Shown one piece after another: positions 27,010 through 35,581 of a stretch of DNA of 64,000 nt. The stretch is from Embleya sp040605455 (GTDB lineage: Bacteria; Actinomycetota; Actinomycetes; Streptomycetales; Streptomycetaceae): assembly GCF_040605455.1 (NCBI RefSeq), contig NZ_JBEXCV010000032.1, positions 1-64,000 of the forward strand. Reading direction: 5' to 3'. The notes under the pieces are model-generated. The model made no database searches. It had not been told where the DNA came from and saw only the letters and a list, made by a program, of their open reading frames with translations. Both the position numbers and the translations under genes were made by a program. Each line of letters opens with the position of its first letter. Within the stretch, counting starts at the first letter, position 1.

Positions 27010-28400
27010 CGGCGCCTGTGCGGGCGGGCGTGCGGGCGTCTGTTGCGGCGGGCGTGTGGCCGTATGTGCGGGCGTATGAATGAACGTGCGGACCTGCGGA
27101 TGGGCGTAGGGACGGGCGGGTGAAGCTACGGGCGTATGTACGGCTGTATCTGCGGGCGGACCTATGGATGGCTGGATGGCTGGGTTGATGGGTGGGCGTG
27201 CAGTCGGACGGGCGGGCCAACGGATGTTGATGCGGGTGTTGCTTCGGATGGATCAGTGTCCGGGCGGGCATGCAGCTGGATGGCTGACTGGGACGACGGC
27301 CGGGCGGAACACTGGCTGTGCGGATGGGTCTACGGCTCTGCGGACGGAGCTATGGGCGGACACATGGCTCTGTGTATGAGTGGGCGGAGCGATGTTGGGA
27401 TGGGCGGATGAATCTGCGGACGGGCGGTCGTGACAGTGGGTGGAACGAACTATGGGTGGTCGGCTGGATGGACGTACGGGCGAACAGATGGGTCTGCGGA
27501 TGGGCGGACGGATCTTCGGATGGACCTTGGGATGTACGGGCGTACAGATGGATGGGTGACCGGATGACTGGCCGGGCGTCCGGATGGATGGACGGTCGGA
27601 ACGAGCAACAGATCGATCGAGCTGCGGGCGGCTCTGTATTCGGACGCACGGATTGATGGATGAACGTCCGAACGGGCGGCTCGACGAAGCAGCGGTCGGG
27701 CGGCTCAAACGCTCTGCGGGCGAAGCGCTGTGCGTGGGTAGCGGCGGGCGTACGGCCGGAACGACGGGCGGGCCGAACGACGGGCGGGCGGCTGCCCCGG
27801 TGTATCTGCGGATTGATCGGACGATCCACGGGACACGCACTGGATGGCCGAATCTGCGGCCGGGCCTATCTACGTACGGCCCGATCCGACGGTCTTGCGA
27901 GCAACCGAGCTACGGCTCACGGGACGGCCGGCGCGACGTCCGGCCGGCGCGACAGCGCGATCGAACCGCGTTGCTCGCGAGCGACGGACGGTCCAAGCAA
28001 CGCACGATCAGGTCAATCTCGGTAGCGGCGTGCGGCCGACACACACAAGCTCGCGGCGCGCGGATCTGCGGCTGTACGGGTCTCTCTGCGGCGCCGTGGA
28101 GGCTGAACGGGCGGAGCGCACAGCTGGACAAGCAAACGGCCGCTGTGGGGCTCTCACGGACAACAGAGCGATCCACCGAGCAACCGGCGGGCGGATGGCA
28201 CACACGGTCGCGGACCAACCGTACGAACACGCGCACCACCGGGCGGGTGGGCGGACGCCCGGATCACCGCGCAGGCCTCCGGGCGAACGGACCGACAGAC
28301 GGATGCCCGGACAGGCGAACACGCGACCGGCTGACCGAGTGGGCGGGCAAACGAACGTGCGGACGGCCAAGCCGACGGCCGACCCGTCACAACGCGCAGC
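27010..28400 (+). repeat. 1.4-kb degenerate RYGG tetranucleotide array
   Basis: The top strand is a near-continuous series of gcgg, atgg, acgg and ctgg units, for example CTGCGGATGGGCGGACGG, interrupted every 10-25 bases by short AT-containing spacers. It degrades after about 27,860 but continues to about 28,400. Open frames across it encode only His/Arg-Pro-Ser repeat peptides and are by-products of the repeats. The mirror-image C-rich array at 34735-35110 lies on the other side of the par/rep genes. Confidence 0.75.
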
Positions 28401-28758
28401 ATCGCCGGATCGCCGGTCCCCGCGTGCCGATCATGTGCCGATCGCGTGCCCCTCGTGTGTCGATCGGGGAGTTGCGGGTTCGTGGCGGTGGTGCGGAGGG
28501 GTGATGTTGCCGGCCCATCCGGGGTGTCCTCGGATGCTCGTCCCGGGTCGACCATTGGGCCCGTGTCTCGATATGTCGAACCGATGCCCTATAAATCGAG
28601 AGTTCCATCCCCAATTCGTGCGCCAAAAGAGTCTGTTGGGGGCGCTGATTCGGCCGACCAAACGGGTTAACCAGGACATACGGGTGGGTTTTCCGAGTGT
28701 CACAGTGAATTTTGAGAATCCGCTGCTAACCTGACAGACAAAACTTAGGCCGGACCCC

Positions 28759-28773
28759 TCAAGGACGTCTTGA
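28759..28773. promoter_or_regulatory. Palindrome upstream of parA
   Basis: TCAAGGACGTCTTGA is a 15-base near-palindrome centred on GACGTC, 179 bases before parA, in a less GC-rich stretch (28560-28760). It could be an operator for ParA autoregulation or a ParB site. Confidence 0.35.
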
Positions 28774-28951
28774 AGGATCTGCCCGCTAGATCCTGGTTCG
28801 TTGCGCTTTCGGGCTTCCGACGGAAGTATCGAGCAGCTACCCCGGAGGTGCGTCGTCTTCCCTGTCAGGTGCAGCGGACGGCTCTGACAGGCCACCGGCA
28901 GAAACCCGGCTCCCGCAGGCGGTCGGTCGCTCTACTTCGAGAGGACGCACG

Positions 28952-29779
28952 ATGGGTGCAGTAGTGGCGGTGGCCAGCCAGAAGGGGGGTCCCGGGAAGA
29001 CGACGACGACGGTGAACCTCGCGAGCGCTCTGGCGATCAACGGCTTTCACGCCCTCGTGGTCGACCTGGAGCCCCAGGCGCAGGCCGGCGTCGCACTCGG
29101 CGTCGTTCCACAGCCCCAGCGCTCGGTCGGCTTCGCGCTCTACGCGCAGCTGAACGGCATGACGCCCGACGTGCCGGAGATGATCTTCGACCGCAGCGAG
29201 CTGCTCAAGTCCTTCGAGACCACCGGCAGCCTCAGCCTCTTCGGCTCGGTGCAGAGCACGATGGTCGACGCCGAACGCAAGATCGCCGGGATGGACTTCT
29301 CCACCACCGGGATCCTGCGGCGCATCCTCGAACCCATCCGGCGGACCCCGACGATCATCCTGATCGACACCCCGCCCAGCGTCAGCGCCCTGTCCGCGGT
29401 CGCCCTCGCCGCCGCCGACTTCGTGGTCGCGGTGTGCGAACCGCTGTACGCGACCGTCCAGGGCGCCGCGGTGATCAAGGGCCTGACCGCCGCCACCTCC
29501 GAGCGCACCCTCGGCGAGTGCGAGCCGCGTTTCATCGGCACGGTCATCAACAAGGCCAACGCCCCGTCCCGCCGCACCAGCGAGGACGACCAGGTCGAGC
29601 AGCGACTCGCCGACTACGGCCTCGACCCCTTCCAGACGCAGATCCGCCGGGACAGCCGGATCTCGCAGGCGTACGAAATCGGGCGCCCCGTCTGCATAGA
29701 GCAACCGAACATCGCCGCGAGCGTTGCCTACACCGAGCTGGCCATCGAACTGTTCGACCGTGTGAAGCAGGCAGCCTGA
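28952..29779 (+). CDS. parA: ParA-type partition ATPase
   Basis: A 275-residue P-loop ATPase of the ParA/MinD family. It has the deviant Walker A QKGGPGKTTTTVNLASALA (10-28; K11 is the signature lysine and Pro replaces the usual Val), the switch I-like VVDLEPQAQAG and Walker B TIILIDTPPSVSALSAVALA. There is no N-terminal HTH, as in small type Ib or chromosomal-style ParA. ATG 28952 follows gagaggac. The stop overlaps the next start (TGATG), so ParA and its partner are co-translated. It probably positions the replicon along the nucleoid. Type Ib systems often carry centromere repeats upstream of parA, which fits the array at 27010-28400. Confidence 0.9.
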   Translation: MGAVVAVASQKGGPGKTTTTVNLASALAINGFHALVVDLEPQAQAGVALGVVPQPQRSVGFALYAQLNGMTPDVPEMIFDRSELLKSFETTGSLSLFGSVQSTMVDAERKIAGMDFSTTGILRRILEPIRRTPTIILIDTPPSVSALSAVALAAADFVVAVCEPLYATVQGAAVIKGLTAATSERTLGECEPRFIGTVINKANAPSRRTSEDDQVEQRLADYGLDPFQTQIRRDSRISQAYEIGRPVCIEQPNIAASVAYTELAIELFDRVKQAA

Positions 29780-31092
29780 TGACAGACGAGAAGCCCGCGC
29801 CCAAGTCCAGGGCCAAAGCGCGAAAGGCCCCCGCCGTCCAGTCGTCGGTCCTGGCTGCCGCGCTCCAGGACGCCATGAACGGCAGCTTCCTCAACTCGGG
29901 CACCGATTCGACGGCGGCGCTTCTGGCACAGATGGGCGGCGGAAGCGGATCCGGCGGTACGACCTCGGGACCGCCGTTCAAGAACGCGGCGCCGACCGTA
30001 CCGGCTCCCGCACCCGCACCGACCCCGGAGCCCGAGCCGGTCCACGCGGCGGCCGCACCCGCCGCCGATGAGGCCACCGCTGCGGCGACCCCGCGCGTCG
30101 AGGCACCGCAGGCCCCCACAGCCGTGTCCCAGCCTGCCCAGGAACCGACTCCGACCCCGGAGACGATCGCGGAACCCACCGCGGAACCCGCGCCGGAAGC
30201 AACCGTGACGGCGACCCCCGAACCGGCGGCTCACGCCCGGGCCCCGCAGCCCGAGTCGGCAGCCCACGCCGACCCCACCCGGGGCCCGACAGCCACCGCG
30301 CCGCCCACCCCGGAACCTCTCCCCGAGGCGGCTCGCCCGGAGCCGACACCCGAGCCGGCCCCCACCGCACCTGTCCTGGCCGTCGAACCGACACCCCAGC
30401 CCACGCCCGAGCCCGCAGCAGCCCAAACCCCGGCTCCAACTCCGGCTCCGGCCCCCGTCGCCGAACCAACCCCCCGCGCGCCCGAGCCGGTCCGGGCCCC
30501 TCCGCCCCAGCCGCCCCAGCCGGCCAAGGCGTCCGCACCCGCCAAGGCCCCGGCCGCCCGCGCACCGCGACGCAGCGCCCCCGCTCCGGCGGCGGCCGCA
30601 CCGACTCCGGTCGGTACCGGATCCGCCGAGGAGCGTTCGGCGCATGCTTCGCTGCTCGAAAGCTTTCTCGACGCCCGGATAAACTCCAAGGGTTGGGAGA
30701 CCTGGGGTTTCCGGCTCCTGCCCGACGTCAAGGCACGCTTGGGCAAGCGGCTCACCGCCGACAAGCGTTCGTCGCAGAACCGGCGGCTGGCGCTCGGCCA
30801 CTACCTCAACGCCGCATTGCTCGAACTCCCGGAGGACAACGACGAGCAGATCGAAATGATCCGCTCGTTCCTGCGCGCCAGGGGCGGGATCACCGACCCG
30901 AGCCAGTCCTCCAGCTATCGGGTGAGTCCGGCCGTGTACGAACTCGCGCGCGACCTGGACACCGAACTCACCGCGACCGAGAAGCGCGGTCTGGTCGTGT
31001 ACCTGTTCTCGGCCGCCGTCGAACTGTTCCTCGAACGCCTCGACGCAGAGGGCGCCCTCGGCCGCCCGGAGATCTTCTCGCCGCAGCAGTGA
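29779..31092 (+). CDS. ParB-like partner with long Pro/Ala linker and two RHH-like modules
   Basis: A 437-residue protein translated from the TGATG overlap with parA. Residues 1-60 are basic then Gly/Ser-rich. Residues about 70-280 are a disordered Ala/Pro/Glu/Thr tract of TPEPAP-like repeats. The C-terminal 150 residues hold two similar strand-helix-helix modules: WGFRLLPDVKARLGKRLTAD at about 309-328 with NRRLALGHYLNAALLEL, and SYRVSPAVYELARDLDTELT at about 379-398 with KRGLVVYLFSAAVELFLERL. I infer a single-chain pair of ribbon-helix-helix folds that binds the centromere. No classical ParB HTH or CTPase motif is present. Identification rests on operon position and this internal duplication. 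Confidence 0.75.
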   Translation: MTDEKPAPKSRAKARKAPAVQSSVLAAALQDAMNGSFLNSGTDSTAALLAQMGGGSGSGGTTSGPPFKNAAPTVPAPAPAPTPEPEPVHAAAAPAADEATAAATPRVEAPQAPTAVSQPAQEPTPTPETIAEPTAEPAPEATVTATPEPAAHARAPQPESAAHADPTRGPTATAPPTPEPLPEAARPEPTPEPAPTAPVLAVEPTPQPTPEPAAAQTPAPTPAPAPVAEPTPRAPEPVRAPPPQPPQPAKASAPAKAPAARAPRRSAPAPAAAAPTPVGTGSAEERSAHASLLESFLDARINSKGWETWGFRLLPDVKARLGKRLTADKRSSQNRRLALGHYLNAALLELPEDNDEQIEMIRSFLRARGGITDPSQSSSYRVSPAVYELARDLDTELTATEKRGLVVYLFSAAVELFLERLDAEGALGRPEIFSPQQ

Positions 31093-31400
31093 CCCGCCGT
31101 CGACGGGCACGGAGGACACCCAATCCCCCGTGCCCGTCGGCGGCACTCTCATGCCACCCGCCGGAACGTCTCGCGTAGGACAACTCCCGCAGACGGCAGC
31201 CGAGAACGCCGACCGGCACCCCCGGATCCCGCGTATGGCGGCGACGGCAGAGCGGCAACGAAAGTCACATTTCATTCGTGGCCGCAGACCACGAGCAGCC
31301 CGGCCCGCGCGGCAGCCCCACACCCTGGCCCGATCCCAGGCCAAGACCCGCGCCCTGCGCACGACCGGTGCGGCACCTGCGGAGAAGGCCACACCTTCGT
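31093..31400. other. Between par operon and iterons, no gene
   Basis: A 300-base stretch between the convergent ParB-like and Rep genes. No ORF with good codon bias is seen. Its right end leads directly into the iteron array. Confidence 0.5.
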
Positions 31401-31480
31401 GTGAATATCGGCGAACTCGTGCGCATCCATGAGAATTCATGAGAATCCGCGTGAATTCTTGCGAACTCACGCGAATCCCT
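31401..31480. repeat. Eight tandem 10-bp iterons, GNGAAYYCNY
   Basis: Eight consecutive 10-base units, exactly in phase: the units read gtgaatatcg, gcgaactcgt, gcgcatccat, gagaattcat, gagaatccgc, gtgaattctt, gcgaactcac, gcgaatccct. Positions 1, 3 and 5 are invariant, position 4 is A in seven units and position 8 is C in seven. The spacing equals about one helical turn, so a protein could bind one face of the DNA. They lie between the par operon and the Rep-like gene, the usual place for a plasmid origin or centromere. Confidence 0.88.
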
Positions 31481-31745
31481 TCCGCCTGCGCACTGCGGCC
31501 TCGACCTCGATCTCGAAACATTCGTCCGAATCGTCCTGTTCATATGCATAGGACTCTCCGATCGGGCGAAGCAGCGCGCCAAACACCCGACTTCGCGGTG
31601 CCTCACCGCCTCACCACCTCATCGATCCTTCGCCCCGAGGCGGCCTCCGAACCGCCGGACTCCGAGCGCCGAGCCGCTGAGCGGTCTCCTGACGGCACAT
31701 CGATCCGGTAGCCACCGAACCACCCGTCCACCGCCGCAAAGACGC
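31481..31745. other. Iteron flank, relatively AT-containing
   Basis: The right flank of the iterons has a short AT-containing stretch (ttcatatgcatagg near 31538) that could be a melting region. It then runs to the 3' end of the Rep-like gene without another gene. Confidence 0.4.
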
Positions 31746-33788
31746 TCAGAACGCCGCCTGGAGGGTCCGGGGCGCCCCTCCCGCGGCCTCGGCCCGCTCC
31801 CGGTCCTCGCGGCAGTCGGCGCAGACCCCGTCCTCGCGCAGGCCGCGGACCGCCCGGTCGCAGTCATCGCAGGTCCCGATCGGCGCCGGGGCCACCATCG
31901 GCCGGACCTCCGCAGCCGCCGCGAACGATGCCGCCGTCTGCCGGGCCCGGTACGCGCCCCGGCGTTCGGCGCCGAAGCGCTCGTCCGCCTCGGCCCGCCG
32001 ATCCTGGTCCTGCCGAGCGCAGTTGCGGCACGCGAACGGGTCCCCGGCCACACCTGCACCGGGACCGGCCGTGGGCAGCCACAGGCGGCCGTCCTCGCAG
32101 TTCGGGTCCTCGCACCCACGCCGGGCCAGCCCCCGGCCGCCCAGCCAGCCCACAGGGCTCCCGACGGCCCCGTCCTGGGTCCGCCAGCGGTCCGCCAGCC
32201 GGGCGAAGACCCGGTTCGCGTCGCCGACTTCGGCCACGGCCCGATCGACCAGACGAGCGGCCACGATCCGCTGTCCGGTGCTCATCCTGGCCACCAGCGG
32301 CGCGATTCCGACGAACGCCCTCGCCGCCGTCGCGGAGATGGTGGTCCGGTGGTCCGGCGTCGGCACGGGGCGAATTCGACGGGGTTCCGCCGTAGGCGTT
32401 TCCTGCGCAGGCGTCGCCGTCGAAGCCGTTCGCGGCTTCTCCGCGGGCTCGTGCCCGTCTACCACGCAGGACGCCCTCCGGGCGGAACCCCCCCGGGAGT
32501 TCGCCTTCATCCGTAGGTCAATCGGAGTGTCTTCCTTATACGTGACGGAGGTCCCAACCCCCTGCGAACCCGACGTCCATTGACCCTCCGCACCCAGGCT
32601 CCGACCTGCCGAAACGCCGTTCCGGGCCGGCTCGGCCGAGCCGTCGACACCCGTTCCCGAGACGGCCTCCACGGGTGTCGCGGAAGTCACGTGCGACTCC
32701 CCCGCGGTCACCGAGCGTGTCGTCTCCGGGACCTCGCTGCCGGCCTCCTCGCCATGACGCGCAGAGACACGACCACATGTGACGACGAGCGCTCCGTCCG
32801 TCGTCCGGTCGCTTGCCCGCCCGGTTGCCCACTCACGTGTCGCGCGATGCGTCTCACCGGCCTCGACCTCGATTGCGTCCTCGGCTTCCTCCTCGGTCAC
32901 CTCTTCGTGATCCCCGTGATCCCCGTGACCCTCGAAAGCCCCAGGAGTGTGATCCCCGATAGTCCCGTGATCCCCAAGCGCCCCGAGGGCCCCGAGAAAT
33001 TCCGCGGCGAAAATGTCGACAGGCTTGATCGCCTCGGTGTCCACACCGGCGGTGGCGGCGGGCTCGTGCTCGTTCGGGTGCTCGAAGGGCCGGAGCGGTA
33101 CGAGCATGTTGCGGCCCTGCCACCCTTCACGGCGGCCCACCTCCACCCAGCCCCAGCGCTCCAGGTCGGAGACCACACCGCGGGCCGCGCGAACGCTCAC
33201 CGGCTCACCGATCCGGCGCCCGGATTGGTGTCGCAGCACGTCGGCGAGCTCGGCGTAGGTCAGGTGGTGGCCGCGGGCCCGGGCGTAGCAGATGACCGCG
33301 TACGCCCGAGCATGCCGGTGCGGGACCGCGCCCAGGAGGGCGACGGGCACCATCACCCACGGCTCGCCCTTTTCCGGCGTGCGCAGCCGGCGGACCGCCG
33401 AAGTCCCGGTCCCGGAAGGCTTGGTGCGGCGTACGACAGTGAGTTCCTCGCCTGCGGTGAGCTGCTTTTGCGCGGCGTACAGCGACGACGGGGCCTTGAG
33501 GGCCACCCGGCCGTCGGGCTGGGTCACCGAGCGGACGGTCAGGCCCAGATAGCGGGCGATGGTGGTGAGGTCGGCGATGCAGCCGGGCTGGTTGGGGCCG
33601 GCTGCCAGGTGGCCGACCTTGGCGGCGAAGACGAAGGCAAGGTCGCTGTACGCCTCGCCGGTCACCACACGCAGCGGGACCTTGACCGAGGCCCGGCGGA
33701 CCGAGTCCGGCATGGTCGGATCGACGCCCCTGGCGCCGCCGACGCGAACTCGCGCGGCGCGCAGGGCGGCACGGACCCGAGCCTGCAT
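31746..33788 (-). CDS. Putative plasmid replication initiator with winged helix and zinc ribbons
   Basis: A 680-residue protein. The N-terminal 250 residues look like a two-winged-helix initiator: VPLRVVTGEAYSDLAFVFAA, LTTIARYLGLTVRSVTQ, LTYAELADVLRHQSGRRIGE, and VRAARGVVSDLERWGWVEVG. The middle is acidic and low-complexity. The C-terminal 170 residues contain two four-Cys clusters, CEDPNCEDG...CRNC and CDDCDRAV...CADC, probably zinc ribbons. The combination with ParA/ParB and iterons suggests replication initiation. Start ATG 33788 is tentative; ATG 33713 has a better spaced agggg, and GTG 33962 extends into the small ORF on the other strand. Confidence 0.65.
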   Translation of the reverse strand: MQARVRAALRAARVRVGGARGVDPTMPDSVRRASVKVPLRVVTGEAYSDLAFVFAAKVGHLAAGPNQPGCIADLTTIARYLGLTVRSVTQPDGRVALKAPSSLYAAQKQLTAGEELTVVRRTKPSGTGTSAVRRLRTPEKGEPWVMVPVALLGAVPHRHARAYAVICYARARGHHLTYAELADVLRHQSGRRIGEPVSVRAARGVVSDLERWGWVEVGRREGWQGRNMLVPLRPFEHPNEHEPAATAGVDTEAIKPVDIFAAEFLGALGALGDHGTIGDHTPGAFEGHGDHGDHEEVTEEEAEDAIEVEAGETHRATREWATGRASDRTTDGALVVTCGRVSARHGEEAGSEVPETTRSVTAGESHVTSATPVEAVSGTGVDGSAEPARNGVSAGRSLGAEGQWTSGSQGVGTSVTYKEDTPIDLRMKANSRGGSARRASCVVDGHEPAEKPRTASTATPAQETPTAEPRRIRPVPTPDHRTTISATAARAFVGIAPLVARMSTGQRIVAARLVDRAVAEVGDANRVFARLADRWRTQDGAVGSPVGWLGGRGLARRGCEDPNCEDGRLWLPTAGPGAGVAGDPFACRNCARQDQDRRAEADERFGAERRGAYRARQTAASFAAAAEVRPMVAPAPIGTCDDCDRAVRGLREDGVCADCREDRERAEAAGGAPRTLQAAF

Positions 33789-33913
33789 CGTGAATGCAGA
33801 GGATTCGGGCACACTTGAAGAGGGCAAGGACCTGGCTGAAGACAGCACTGGGCCTGCCTCGGGGATCGCAGGTATGATCTGCTCCTGAAGCTGGTGAAGA
33901 GAAAGAGGTAGGG

Positions 33914-34015
33914 GTGACCCGACCGTTCGGCGCGTGGAAGTACCGGAACGGCTGGGTCTCACTGTTCGGTTGTGTAAGCGGCCGGCAGGCCTCCTTTCTC
34001 CGACGGCGCCCTTAG
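33914..34015 (+). CDS. Candidate small ORF, 33 residues, very strong ribosome binding site
   Basis: GTG 33914 is preceded by aaagaggtaggg, among the strongest ribosome binding sites in the window, and a TATGAT hexamer lies at 33873-33878. The peptide begins VTRPFGAWKYRNGWVSLFGC (read M at position 1) and ends in LRRRP. It is rich in aromatic residues in the first half and Arg at the end. The ORF ends inside the first of two hairpins at 34006-34069, so it looks like a short transcription unit of its own. It is divergent from the Rep-like gene. It may be a leader peptide, a small regulatory protein or the readable part of a control RNA. Confidence 0.5.
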   Translation: MTRPFGAWKYRNGWVSLFGCVSGRQASFLRRRP

Positions 34016-34069
34016 GGGCGCTGAGCTGCGAGCGAGTGGACTAGGGCTGGACTCCTAGGCCACTCGCTC
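34006..34069. terminator. Two consecutive hairpins, second with a T-run
   Basis: GCGCCC-TTAG-GGGCGC (34006-34021) is followed by a 10-bp stem GAGCGAGTGG with its complement, extended inside by an imperfect CTAGG/CCTAG pairing (34030-34069), then gctttt. It separates the small plus-strand ORF from the convergent HTH gene and probably terminates both. Confidence 0.75.
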
Positions 34070-34100
34070 TGCTTTTGCGGCCGTACTTCCCGAGCGGCGG

Positions 34101-34568
34101 TCAGGCGGCACCGTGGCGTCGTCCGACCTGCTCCTGTTCGGCGGCGAGGGCCCGCAGAGCCTGCTGGGCCCACGCGCCGAGCGTGAGGTACTGGTAAGGC
34201 GTGTTTTCTTCGACGAACCGCAGTGCGAGCGCGGCGTGTTCGCTCGGTCTAACGGCCAGGTCGGCTCCCGAGGGATGCACGTAGAGGCCGGTCATCGGGT
34301 CGACATCGGCGAGATCGCCCACTCGTGAGTGCTCGATGGCCAGGTGTTCCCACAGGCGCAGACGTTGTGGCGTATTGCGCGCATAGTTCTCGCCCGGCCA
34401 GCTGATCCTCCGCAATGCCTCGAAGGTGAGCAGGGGCAGTACGTCGCTGGGCGAGAGCACCGTCGGGTGCAGCACGTTTCGGTCCCGTGCCTCGTAGCCC
34501 ACCTTGCTGGGCAGACCCGCGATGGCCGCGAGCCTCGCCACGGTCCAACGCTCCCGGGAAGTGGCCAT
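34101..34568 (-). CDS. Small HTH-type protein of the replicon core
   Basis: A 155-residue protein starting at ATG 34568 after gaaaggac. The first 55 residues (RWTVARLAAIAGLPSKVGYE, then VLSPSDVLPLLTFEALRRI) resemble a MerR/excisionase-like winged helix. The rest is helical (ALRFVEENTPYQYLTLGAWA, QQALRALAAEQEQVGRR) with no known family. Position beside the Rep-like gene suggests a role in replicon control or copy number. This is inferred from position only. Confidence 0.6.
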   Translation of the reverse strand: MATSRERWTVARLAAIAGLPSKVGYEARDRNVLHPTVLSPSDVLPLLTFEALRRISWPGENYARNTPQRLRLWEHLAIEHSRVGDLADVDPMTGLYVHPSGADLAVRPSEHAALALRFVEENTPYQYLTLGAWAQQALRALAAEQEQVGRRHGAA

Positions 34569-34655
34569 GACCGTCCTTTCGTGTCAACGACCAAACCCTA
34601 TCGCGATCTCCGGCAAATAACTTCCTGTCAGGAGAGTCGGCGTGTCGCGCATCGC

Positions 34656-34667
34656 GATGACGTCATC
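34656..34667. promoter_or_regulatory. Perfect palindrome GATGACGTCATC
   Basis: A 12-base perfect palindrome about 90 bases upstream of the HTH gene, in its probable promoter region. It shares the GACGTC core with the palindrome before parA at 28759, so both might bind the same regulator. Confidence 0.4.
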
Positions 34668-34734
34668 ACAAGAACGGCGCAAAAGCCCAGAAAATAAGGC
34701 ATTGGCGTTGTGTTCGATCTGCATGTTGGAAGAT

Positions 34735-35110
34735 CCACCCGCACGTCCATCCCCTGTCACGCATGAATACCCAGGCGTCGAGTGTGCGCTCCGTTGTGTG
34801 ATCCAGTGCTTGAGCGAGTGTCGGATCCACCGTTCGGACCATCGTTCGACCGTCTGCTCCAGCGCGCCGACGCGCCGTCGTGAGACCCGCCGCGAGACCT
34901 ATCGACAGTCCCATCGCGCGGGCCGCCGTTTCGCCCGTTGCTCCGACCGGCCGCCCATGTCTCCGTGCGTCCGTCGTTCGCGCCGCACAGCCGCCCGCAC
35001 ACCCGCACATACAGCCATGCGCTTTGACGAACGGGTTGGGATTCAGAAGGCCATGCATGTGCATGGACATCACCACGCACAGATCAACGGACAATCTCCC
35101 GTGCGGATCG
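34735..35110 (-). repeat. Opposite-strand CCRY array, mirror of the left array
   Basis: The top strand shows tcca, cccg, ccgt and cacg units, for example TCCACCCGCACGTCCATCCC and CCGTGCGTCCGTCGTTCG. This is the reverse complement of the RYGG pattern at 27010-28400, but shorter and more degraded. The two arrays therefore face each other with their G-rich strands pointing inwards, enclosing the par and rep genes. Confidence 0.6.
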
Positions 35111-35566
35111 CCGCACAGCTCGCCATGCAAGTTGCAGGTCAATAGCTGTTTGAGGGGGGATGAGCAGACGGCCCCGAGCTCGACCGGAATCATGGATCGG
35201 ATCGGTGCCGAGACGTGGCCGCAGCCGAATCTGCGCGGCCGTGAATGGCGACGAATGGCGACGAATAGTCGGCTCGGGCGGGTGTTTGATCGAGTCGACC
35301 GATGCGGTAAGAGCGACGAAATCACCTGTATACGCACAGAGTTCGTCGTTATGTGAGATATGCCGCGCACTGCGGAGGGGTCGGGTGGTACGGAGGGACT
35401 GCTTGACGGCTGGAGGGGGCGGGTGCGGAGAGACTCTGAGCGGCGAGGGGAAACGGAACACTGATCGCACTCTGTGATCTTCGAGACACGTTCGGTGCAC
35501 CCCGGCGTCGGTGCGAAAAGGGCCGAATGCGATGCTCGTGGCAGCCGCCGTACGGGGTGGTTGTCG
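35111..35566. other. Right flank of the replicon core
   Basis: Outside the short iteron-like group at 35241-35270 it contains a G-rich stretch (35375-35460) and no recognised gene. The HAD phosphatase start lies at its end. Confidence 0.45.
35241..35270. repeat. Three 10-bp repeats resembling the iterons
   Basis: tgaatggcga, cgaatggcga and cgaatagtcg are three exact-phase 10-base units. Their YGAAT core matches the GNGAAY core of the iterons at 31401-31480, which suggests the same protein could bind both. Confidence 0.6.
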
Positions 35567-35581
35567 ATGATCGGAGTGTTC

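Noticed and set aside
27010..28400. His/Arg/Pro/Ser-rich and Gly/Trp/Met-rich proteins encoded across the array
   Set aside because: The peptides only reflect the 4-base repeat read in different frames; no ribosome binding sites or stable domain features were seen.
27010..28400. CRISPR array or telomere repeat
   Set aside because: Units are degenerate 4-mers without constant-length spacers, and the position is internal. Neither a CRISPR pattern nor a terminal palindrome set is present and no cas genes were seen.
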